Below are positions 57,847-64,000 of a DNA stretch of 64,000 bases, piece after piece. The position numbers and the translations under genes were made by a program. The stretch is from Pseudoalteromonas tunicata. GTDB taxonomy: Bacteria; Pseudomonadota; Gammaproteobacteria; Enterobacterales; Alteromonadaceae. Under the pieces are notes generated by a model. That model was not told the DNA's origin, ran no database searches, and was given only the letters and a program-made list of their open reading frames with translations. Location of the stretch: the NCBI RefSeq assembly GCF_002310815.1, contig NZ_CP011032.1:3016001-3080000 (forward strand), written 5' to 3'. Numbering within the stretch: position 1 is the first letter of the stretch; every line of letters starts with the position of its first letter.

Positions 57847-59087
57847 TGTTCTACAAAAAACACCACTTGATTTCGCCCTTGTCCTTTTGCGTCATAAAGC
57901 GCTAAATCAGCCTGCTGAATAACATGTTCAAGCGCCGCATCATTTACAGCAGCGATACCAATACTGATAGACACAGCTATAGGTTGCTCGGCAAAACTAA
58001 ACATTCGGTTAGAAATAAAAAAACGAAACTCATCCATTAACTCATTGGCATCATCGTTATCTTCGGCTTCAAATACAACAGCAAATTCTTCACCACCAAG
58101 GCGCGCTGTTAAGGTTTCAGGAAAATGCTGCTGCAATAAACTAGATAAAGAAACCAAGACCTCATCACCCGCTTGATGACCATAGGTATCATTAATTTGT
58201 TTAAAATAATCAATGTCGAGCATGGCTAAAAATAACGTTTGTTTTTTACTGTCATGCTTTAATTTGTATTGCGCTTGTTGATAAAAATAACGACGATTAT
58301 ATAAATTGGTCAGATAATCGCGATTTGCGGCATCTTTAATTTTACCAATCATATTAAGCTGTTCCATGGTTTGCATCACGCGACAATGAAACTCTTCCGG
58401 CATAAAAGGTTTGATAAGAAAATCATTGGCACCGTATTTGATAAACTTTGCCGACAGGCTTTGGCTACCCGAAGCTGAGATCCCAATAATAGCCAATTCA
58501 TCACGTCCACGACGATGACGAATTGCCTTAGCCAACTCAAATCCATCCATTTTTGGCATAGCAAAATCGGTTAAGAGCAATTTAATACTGTTATCTTCGC
58601 AGAGCATCTCAAGCGCTTCTTCGCCATCAGCGGCTTCCACAACTTGATAAAGCAGTTGCTCAAGCATTTGTCGCATCATATTACGACTGGTTTTTGAGTC
58701 ATCAGCAACTAAGACTTTACTGCCTTGATTACGCAACAATTGCGCCAATAACTTTATCGCATAAAGATATGAGTCTCTGTTATCTTTAAGTACATAATCA
58801 ATCACGCCCATTTCAATCATTTGCAATCGCTTGTATTCATCAATGGCCGAAGTAAGTACCACTGTTGGAATAGCTGCTTTCATCATTAATTTAACCACTT
58901 CACCATCGGGTGCATCTGGCAATGTTAAATCGACCAGCGCTAGGGCATATTTATGGTGTTTTATCAGTCCTGCAGCTTCTCGTAACGACCAAGCAAAATC
59001 GACTTCAATTTCTAGCCACTGCGCAGCTAAATGCCTTAAAACCTGCTGAACCACTTTACTGTCTTCAACAATTATTACTCGCTGCAT
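57822..59087 (-). CDS. Diguanylate cyclase with two receiver domains (REC-REC-GGDEF)
   Basis: A 421-residue protein: receiver 1 (about 1-118; IIVEDSK, LVDLTLP, IDYVLKD), receiver 2 (about 123-245; VLVADDSK, LLTDFAMPKMDG, NDFLIKPF) and a GGDEF domain (about 255-415; RDYLTNLYNRRYF, DIDYFKQINDTYGHQAGD, RLGGEEFAVVF). Both receivers keep their phosphorylation residues. The active-site loop GGEEF is intact, so it should make cyclic di-GMP. The usual inhibitory RxxD site before GGEEF is absent. The partner kinase is not adjacent. It is similar in layout to WspR/PleD-like regulators. Confidence 0.95.
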   Translation of the reverse strand: MQRVIIVEDSKVVQQVLRHLAAQWLEIEVDFAWSLREAAGLIKHHKYALALVDLTLPDAPDGEVVKLMMKAAIPTVVLTSAIDEYKRLQMIEMGVIDYVLKDNRDSYLYAIKLLAQLLRNQGSKVLVADDSKTSRNMMRQMLEQLLYQVVEAADGEEALEMLCEDNSIKLLLTDFAMPKMDGFELAKAIRHRRGRDELAIIGISASGSQSLSAKFIKYGANDFLIKPFMPEEFHCRVMQTMEQLNMIGKIKDAANRDYLTNLYNRRYFYQQAQYKLKHDSKKQTLFLAMLDIDYFKQINDTYGHQAGDEVLVSLSSLLQQHFPETLTARLGGEEFAVVFEAEDNDDANELMDEFRFFISNRMFSFAEQPIAVSISIGIAAVNDAALEHVIQQADLALYDAKGQGRNQVVFFVEQVQCIDEI

Positions 59088-59207
59088 TGTTACTCCACAC
59101 TACTTTTGGCCAAACACTTATCAAAGCCAAGATAACACTTTATTATGACACCCCATGCGACTGCACAAATGTAACAATTTGTTGCAAAATTAACAACTGA
59201 GAAACTT

Positions 59208-60098
59208 ATGAAAAAAATAATGATCACCGGCGCCAGTGGTTTATTAGGGCGTGCTTTATTTAATACTTTTTCAGATCATTTTGAGGTGATTGGTACTGCT
59301 TTTTCTCGTGCAAGTGAACCTTTAGTGCCTTTAAATCTCACAGATTTTCGCGCCCTTGAAGACTTTTTAATCACGCACAAACCACACTACTTGATACATG
59401 CAGCAGCAGAGCGCAGACCTGAAGTATGCTTAGAAAACCCCGAATTAACACAGCAACTCAATGTGTCACTGCCAGCGGCATTAGCCAATTTATGCCACCA
59501 ACATCAGGTCGAGCTATTTTTTATCAGCAGCGATTATGTCTTTGATGGCACATCGCCACCTTATGCAGAAACTGCACAACCTGCGCCATTGAATGATTAT
59601 GGCATCTCAAAATACCAAGCCGAACAAGCTGTGCTTGCTTATCCGCAGCACAACGTGGTGCGCATTCCGGTTTTATATGGTGCGGTAGAAAAAATCGATG
59701 AATCTGCACTCACCATTACCTGGCAGCAACTCATTCAAAGCAATGCTCCGAAAATGGACAATTGGGCAGTACGCTATCCGACTCACGTTGACGACATAGC
59801 AAAAACACTTAAAGCCATCATTACTCAACTTGATAAATCTGAGCGCGGCGGTGTATTTCATATTTCAGATACAACACCTTATACCAAGTTTCAATTAGCG
59901 TGCGCCCTTGCTGATGCGTTTGGTTATGATAAAAGCCAAATTACTGCAATGGATAGCCCTGTAGGCCAAGCTGCTAGGCCACAAAATTGCCAACTTAGCG
60001 ACAACCGTTTAGCAAAAAAAGGGATTTTATATCAAAGAGATGCCATTAAAGGCCTCATTGAAGCCGTACGGCCTTTTGTCAAGCAGCCTGAAGTTTAA
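59208..60098 (+). CDS. NAD(P)-dependent reductase of the RmlD/MAT2B-like type
   Basis: A 296-residue extended short-chain dehydrogenase. MITGASGLLGRALF is the nucleotide-binding start; SSDYVFDG and YGISKYQAEQ contain the usual Tyr and Lys. The middle and C-terminal parts resemble MAT2B, the regulatory subunit of animal methionine adenosyltransferase: HAAAERRPEVCLENP, RIPVLYGAVEKIDESALT, DNWAVRYPTHVDDIA and ACALADAFG. RmlD-type dTDP-rhamnose reductases are the other candidate, but no dTDP-sugar genes lie nearby. Substrate unknown. It stands alone between divergent and parallel genes. Confidence 0.82.
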   Translation: MKKIMITGASGLLGRALFNTFSDHFEVIGTAFSRASEPLVPLNLTDFRALEDFLITHKPHYLIHAAAERRPEVCLENPELTQQLNVSLPAALANLCHQHQVELFFISSDYVFDGTSPPYAETAQPAPLNDYGISKYQAEQAVLAYPQHNVVRIPVLYGAVEKIDESALTITWQQLIQSNAPKMDNWAVRYPTHVDDIAKTLKAIITQLDKSERGGVFHISDTTPYTKFQLACALADAFGYDKSQITAMDSPVGQAARPQNCQLSDNRLAKKGILYQRDAIKGLIEAVRPFVKQPEV

Positions 60099-60214
60099 TG
60101 AACGCACTGACAAGAAGTTAACTTCAACTTAAAATTTGGTCATCAGTCTCAAGAACTTTGTTTTTTACCCAAGAGTTGCTTTTAATAACATAACTATCAT
60201 TACGAGAGAAAGTT

Positions 60215-61717
60215 ATGAACCTGTTAAAAAGCGCACTAGTCTTGATGCTGGTGATCAGCCAATTGAGCTATGCCTCAAGCCGAGAAATCGAAGCCGAAAG
60301 TAAAGTCACCACCAGCCATAAAGTAAAAATAAAAGGTGAAACCATTAACTACTCAGCCACCACTGGCACCCAGCCAGTATGGGATGATGAAGGTCAAGCC
60401 ATTGCTACATTGCATTATACTTATTATCAAAATCAAGCTGTTAAAGACTACAGCAAACGACCATTATTAATTTCATTTAATGGCGGTCCAGGTTCTGCTT
60501 CTGTTTGGATGCACCTTGCCTATACAGGCCCGCGTATTTTAAACATTGATGATGAAGGTTACCCAGTACAACCTTATGGCGTCAAAGCCAACCCGTATTC
60601 GGTGCTTGATGTCGCCGATATTTTATATGTAAACCCTGTCAATACTGGTTATTCTCGGGTGCTTAAAGATAAAGACGGCAAATTACCAAGCAAAACCGAC
60701 CAGCAAAAGCAGTTTTTTGGTGTTAATGCTGACATCAAATACCTCGCTGAATGGCTCAATACCTTTGTCAGTCGCAACGACCGTTGGTTATCGCCTAAAT
60801 TTTTAATTGGTGAAAGCTATGGCACAACTCGCGTATCTGGTTTAGCACACGCACTGCAAAATCAACAATGGATGTACCTCAATGGTGTTATTTTAGTATC
60901 GCCAACCGACATCGGCATTAAACGTGAAGGTCCAGTTGATGCAGCAAATCGCTTACCATATTTTACTGCTGCCGCCTGGTACCACAAAGTACTGACTCCT
61001 GAACTGCAAAAACTCGATTTAGACGACGTGCTTGCTCAAGCAGAGCAATTTACCCTTGACCAACTAATGCCCGCAATTGCCCGAGGTGGTTTTTTAGCCC
61101 CAGATGAAAAACAACGTATTGCTACAAAAATGGCTTATTTTAGTGGTTTAAGTACTGAGGCCGTACTGCAAAATAATCTTGATATTGCACCAAGCTTCTT
61201 CTGGAAAGAACTGTTGCGCAACAAAGGGCAAACTATTGGTCGACTTGATTCGCGCTATTTAGGATTAGATAAAAAAGAAGTGGGAGATTCACCTGATTAC
61301 TGGCCAGAGCTTACCTCTTGGTTACACTCCTTCACCCCAGCAATTAATTGGTATTTAAGCCAGGAGCTCAATTACAAAACCGACATCAAATACAATATGT
61401 TTGGTTCGGTTCATCCTTGGGATAGAACCAATAACAATGCAGGTGAAAACTTACGTCTGGCAATGGCACAAAACCCATATTTAAACGTGATGATCCAATC
61501 CGGTTATTACGATGGCGCAACTAACTATTTTGATGCCAAATACACTTTATGGCAGCTCGATCCTAGTGGAAAAATGAAAGATCGCCTGAGTTTTAAAGGC
61601 TACCGTAGCGGTCATATGATGTATTTACGCCGTGATGATTTAAAACAATCAAATGACGATTTACGAGATTTTATCAAACACGCCACACCACCTGCAGGCA
61701 CTGCTGCAAAATATTAA
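60215..61717 (+). CDS. Serine carboxypeptidase (S10 family)
   Basis: A 500-residue exported peptidase with a signal peptide ending near SYAS|SR (residue 20-21). The fold is alpha/beta hydrolase: oxyanion loop FNGGPGSASVWMH, nucleophile S201 in IGESYGTTR, D433 in SGYYDGATNYFDA and H467 in YRSGHMMYLR. It removes C-terminal residues from peptides. AGAGA lies about 6 bases before the ATG. With DPP IV and the M17 aminopeptidase it would complete peptide breakdown from both ends. Confidence 0.93.
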   Translation: MNLLKSALVLMLVISQLSYASSREIEAESKVTTSHKVKIKGETINYSATTGTQPVWDDEGQAIATLHYTYYQNQAVKDYSKRPLLISFNGGPGSASVWMHLAYTGPRILNIDDEGYPVQPYGVKANPYSVLDVADILYVNPVNTGYSRVLKDKDGKLPSKTDQQKQFFGVNADIKYLAEWLNTFVSRNDRWLSPKFLIGESYGTTRVSGLAHALQNQQWMYLNGVILVSPTDIGIKREGPVDAANRLPYFTAAAWYHKVLTPELQKLDLDDVLAQAEQFTLDQLMPAIARGGFLAPDEKQRIATKMAYFSGLSTEAVLQNNLDIAPSFFWKELLRNKGQTIGRLDSRYLGLDKKEVGDSPDYWPELTSWLHSFTPAINWYLSQELNYKTDIKYNMFGSVHPWDRTNNNAGENLRLAMAQNPYLNVMIQSGYYDGATNYFDAKYTLWQLDPSGKMKDRLSFKGYRSGHMMYLRRDDLKQSNDDLRDFIKHATPPAGTAAKY

Positions 61718-61721
61718 GCTT

Positions 61722-61776
61722 GAGCGGTTAGCCGGTTTTTACTGACTAACCGCTTTACAATTTTTGCGGTTTTTTA
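61722..61776 (+). terminator. Terminator with two mutually exclusive stems
   Basis: AGCGGTTAG (61723-61731) can pair with CTAACCGCT (61746-61754). The AACCGC inside that right arm (61748-61753) can instead pair with a second GCGGTT (61766-61771), which is followed by a T run. Only the second stem is a true terminator. The two-way arrangement lies just after the S10 peptidase stop. Confidence 0.65.
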
Positions 61777-61778
61777 TG

Positions 61779-61874
61779 TACCTAGCTCAGATTTATTTAT
61801 AAAACATCAATAAAATCTAAGACATATTTACACTCTTCGCTTGCCTCACCTCGCATTTTTAGCCAAGCTAGGTA
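61779..61874. repeat. Perfect 9-bp inverted repeat spanning 96 bases
   Basis: TACCTAGCT (61779-61787) and AGCTAGGTA (61866-61874) are exact reverse complements, 78 bases apart. A TATAAT -10-like box (61875-61880) follows directly, 32 bases before the next gene. The role is unknown; a bound regulator or a structured leader are options. Confidence 0.45.
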
Positions 61875-61911
61875 TATAATTTAAACTCGAATTTGCCAAT
61901 GAGAAAAATCA

Positions 61912-62466
61912 ATGAGCGATACCTGTAAAGTAATCTTTGAGGCACTAAACGCGCCACTCACAGTGCAACAAGCAAAACAGTTACTACAAACAAAATTCAA
62001 GTTAAGTGATGCCACTGTGGCCAAGTTTCTACAAGGTGATGAAGCCTTTAGCGCCACTACGCTAGAAAAAGCGACCAAACAACAAAAGCTATTTGCGAGT
62101 GTGGGGATCCAAGTCAAATTAGTGCAACCTCAAACGCTAGCTGCAACGAGCACTGCGCCTGATTCTGGTCAAAAAGAACGCGATTTAAAAATCATTAATG
62201 CGCTCGATTACATCACCACCAGCCTAATTCGCTTAGAAGAGAAAGTAGACGAACTCGCTCAAAATCAGCAAGCTAAACTACCCGATTTAAATGATGATTT
62301 AGAGCCTGAGCATCATGCAGAGCCGCTTGAGTTTGAAGAAGACCTAGACGCCCCTATTAAAAAACAATCGAACAAGCTATTTATCTTGATTGGCGGTGGG
62401 ATTTTAGTATTGCTAGTCGCATTATTACTCGTGAGCTTAATGTATCCAGATCTATTAAAAATCTAA
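61912..62466 (+). CDS. Hypothetical tail-anchored membrane protein
   Basis: A 184-residue protein with an N-terminal domain of about 75 residues (VIFEALNAPLTVQQAKQLLQ, FKLSDATVAKFLQGD, ATKQQKLFASVGIQVKLV), a Glu/Asp-rich middle with a short coiled coil (ALDYITTSLIRLEEKVDELA), and one C-terminal membrane helix (LFILIGGGILVLLVALLLVS). The N-terminal pattern recalls small domains found in front of membrane regions in other gammaproteobacterial proteins, but I do not know its name or function. It is followed 52 bases later by the 5-formyl-THF cyclo-ligase gene. Confidence 0.75.
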   Translation: MSDTCKVIFEALNAPLTVQQAKQLLQTKFKLSDATVAKFLQGDEAFSATTLEKATKQQKLFASVGIQVKLVQPQTLAATSTAPDSGQKERDLKIINALDYITTSLIRLEEKVDELAQNQQAKLPDLNDDLEPEHHAEPLEFEEDLDAPIKKQSNKLFILIGGGILVLLVALLLVSLMYPDLLKI

Positions 62467-62518
62467 TTTATGAGCTTTAACCAAGCTCCACGCCCCCTTT
62501 TCGAAAGAGAATTTACCC

Positions 62519-63100
62519 TTGAAAAGAGATGAAATCCGAGATTTAGTGCGAAAAAAGCGCAACGCACTCACTCAAACAGAACAAAAAAATGCTGCCAAAC
62601 AGCTCAAAGTGAATTTAATTCAACAACTAAAACCCTACAAAAACGCCAAAATAGCCCTCTACCTCACCAACGATGGTGAACTAGGAACAAGCGAACTAAT
62701 ACAAGCTCTTCAAGCAGAAAACCACAGCTTATTTCTACCTGTAATACACCCATTTTCAAAAGGCTATTTACTCTTTCAGAAGTATGAAAAAAATTCACCC
62801 ATGACCACTAATCGCTATGGTATCTTTGAGCCCAAGTTAAATTGCAGTCAAATTTGCCCTATTGAGCAGCTTGATATCATTTTTACGCCTTTAGTGGCAT
62901 TTGATGAAAAAGGCAATCGATTAGGAATGGGGGGTGGGTTTTACGACCGAACTTTGGCCAAATATTATCAAGAGCAATGGCAAAAACCGATCGTAATAGG
63001 CCTTGCTCACGAATGCCAAAAAGTAGCGCTGTTACCCTGTGAAAGCTGGGATATACCATTGAAATGGATAGCAACCCCCGAATTTAACTACCGTTGGTAG
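62519..63100 (+). CDS. 5-formyltetrahydrofolate cyclo-ligase
   Basis: A 193-residue enzyme that returns 5-formyl-THF to the folate pool. TTG 62519 is the start (MKRDEIRDLVRKKRNAL), with AAAGAGA upstream; no ATG fits the family N-terminus. The ATP- and folate-site motif RLGMGGGFYDRTLAKY and the PLVAFDEKGNRLG run are diagnostic. In E. coli the gene (ygfA/fau) follows zapA and the 6S RNA gene; neither is seen here. Confidence 0.92.
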   Translation: MKRDEIRDLVRKKRNALTQTEQKNAAKQLKVNLIQQLKPYKNAKIALYLTNDGELGTSELIQALQAENHSLFLPVIHPFSKGYLLFQKYEKNSPMTTNRYGIFEPKLNCSQICPIEQLDIIFTPLVAFDEKGNRLGMGGGFYDRTLAKYYQEQWQKPIVIGLAHECQKVALLPCESWDIPLKWIATPEFNYRW

Positions 63101-63155
63101 TTAAAAAATTTATATACTGAGCACCCAAATTTTACCCGTTCTGGAGATGACTGCA

Positions 63156-63812
63156 ATGACACAAGATGAAATGAAAAAAGCCGCCGCGTGGGCTGCACTC
63201 GAATACGTAGAAAAAGACAGCATTATAGGTGTAGGCACAGGCTCAACAGTGAACCACTTTATTGATGCCCTTGGCACAATAAAAGGTGATATTCGTGGTG
63301 CAGTATCTAGCTCAGAAGCCTCAACCGAAAAATTAAAAGCGCTTGGCATTGAGATATTTGAGCTCAATGATGTTGATGGCTTAAGTGTTTATGTTGACGG
63401 TGCCGATGAAATTAATCCCGCCAATGAAATGATTAAAGGCGGTGGCGCTGCACTGACTCGCGAAAAAATTGTCGCAGCAGTCGCTAAAAAGTTTGTTTGT
63501 ATTGTTGATAGCAGCAAACAAGTAGACGTATTAGGTAATTTCCCATTACCGGTTGAAGTCATTCCTATGGCACGCAGCTATGTTGCCAGAGAATTAGTTA
63601 AGTTAGGTGGTGACCCAATGTATCGCCAAGGTGTAGTCACTGATAACGGTAATGTCATCTTAGATGTGTTTAATCTACAGATCAGTCAAGCCAAACAATT
63701 AGAGCAACAAATTAATCAAATCGTCGGTGTTGTTACCAATGGCCTGTTCGCCGCTCGTGGTGCAGACGTTGTTATTGTCGGCACCCCCGATGGACCAAAA
63801 ATACTGAAATAA
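63156..63812 (+). CDS. rpiA: Ribose-5-phosphate isomerase A
   Basis: RpiA interconverts ribose-5-phosphate and ribulose-5-phosphate in the pentose-phosphate pathway. ATG 63156 ([12 protein letters not shown]) matches the family start and has GGAG 9 bases upstream, so it is preferred over ATG 63147. The 218-residue protein has [32 protein letters not shown] and [15 protein letters not shown]. It is 14 bases ahead of serA, a common pair in gammaproteobacteria. Confidence 0.97.
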   Translation: MTQDEMKKAAAWAALEYVEKDSIIGVGTGSTVNHFIDALGTIKGDIRGAVSSSEASTEKLKALGIEIFELNDVDGLSVYVDGADEINPANEMIKGGGAALTREKIVAAVAKKFVCIVDSSKQVDVLGNFPLPVEVIPMARSYVARELVKLGGDPMYRQGVVTDNGNVILDVFNLQISQAKQLEQQINQIVGVVTNGLFAARGADVVIVGTPDGPKILK

Positions 63813-63826
63813 ACTGAGGAATGAGG

Positions 63827-64000
63827 ATGAGTAATAAGGTTTCGTTAGCAAAAGATAAAATTAAAATTTTATTGTTAGAAGGTTTACACCAAAGCGCTGT
63901 AGAAACGCTCAAGCGCCACGGTTACAGCAATATTGAATATGTAAAAACCTCTTTAGCTGAAGAAGAACTGATTGAGCGAATTAGTGATGTACACTTTATT
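63827..64000 (+). CDS. serA: D-3-phosphoglycerate dehydrogenase, cut by the window edge
   Basis: The first 58 codons of a gene that runs off the right edge. It starts MSNKVSLAKDKIKILLLEGL, then HQSAVETLKRHGYSNIEYVK, which matches the N-terminus of SerA, the first enzyme of serine synthesis. GAGG lies shortly before the ATG. The call rests on this short segment and on its place after rpiA. Confidence 0.9.
   Translation, partial: MSNKVSLAKDKIKILLLEGLHQSAVETLKRHGYSNIEYVKTSLAEEELIERISDVHFI

Overview
The window looks like chromosomal DNA of a marine gammaproteobacterium of the Alteromonadales, most likely Pseudoalteromonas or a close relative. Evidence for this: low G+C, a complete Na+-translocating NADH:quinone reductase operon (nqrABCDEF with apbE and nqrM), FabV as enoyl-ACP reductase, HemJ next to hemL, a large TonB-dependent receptor, and several secreted or periplasmic peptidases. 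The genus is inferred from gene content and protein resemblance, not from a marker gene. No rRNA, tRNA, insertion sequence, phage gene or CRISPR array was recognised. Two genes are cut by the window edges: an HDOD-domain gene at the left and serA at the right.

Layout. 1-9 kb: HDOD protein, TonB-dependent receptor, HIT protein, dipeptidyl peptidase IV and an M17 aminopeptidase. 9-12.3 kb: a chemotaxis receptor and SOS-controlled dinB. 12.4-19.6 kb: the nqrABCDEF-apbE-nqrM block. 20-24.4 kb: fabV and a TakP-like TRAP transporter. 24.5-29.7 kb: a BolA-like gene, an AlkB-like dioxygenase, rlmG, yajG, a periplasmic cyclophilin, ampG and a small XRE regulator. 30-36 kb: a small membrane protein, an RND efflux pair, erpA and a DUF6776-like protein. 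36-43.5 kb: a CLC protein, hemJ, pyrB, hemL and mrcB. 43.5-45.3 kb: a small membrane protein, a 4HBT thioesterase and a Tas-like aldo/keto reductase. 45.3-48.7 kb: a regulatory cluster of a LytTR regulator with a degenerate receiver, a BlaI-type repressor and a BlaR-like M56 protease with a TonB C-terminus. 48.9-54 kb: a BMT5-like methyltransferase with a zinc finger, hrpB and the glnK-amtB operon. 54-59 kb: a LytS/LytTR cluster with three kinase-like genes and one regulator, then a two-receiver GGDEF protein. 59-64 kb: a MAT2B-like reductase, an S10 carboxypeptidase, an unknown membrane protein, the 5-formyl-THF cyclo-ligase gene, rpiA and serA.

How the genes work together. NqrA-F forms the Na+ pump, ApbE attaches FMN to NqrB and NqrC, and NqrM helps iron delivery. 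The TonB receptor, DPP IV, M17 and S10 peptidases fit a lifestyle of peptide scavenging. GlnK and AmtB form a nitrogen-controlled pair with a visible sigma-54 site and an NtrC-like site. HemJ and HemL serve haem synthesis.

Two regions stand out. (1) At 45.4-48.7 kb an identical 16-bp dyad, TACGA-N6-TCGTA, occurs three times: twice before the LytTR gene and once before the blaI-like gene. At both promoters it overlaps a TATATT -10 box in the same register, which predicts a small BlaI-type regulon that includes the atypical LytTR gene and a protease-TonB fusion. (2) At 54.2-57.8 kb three consecutive LytS-type genes seem to have split the kinase functions: one is intact, one is a membrane pseudokinase with Asp in place of His, and one is a soluble phosphoacceptor domain with no recognisable ATP-binding boxes. 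All three precede one LytTR regulator.
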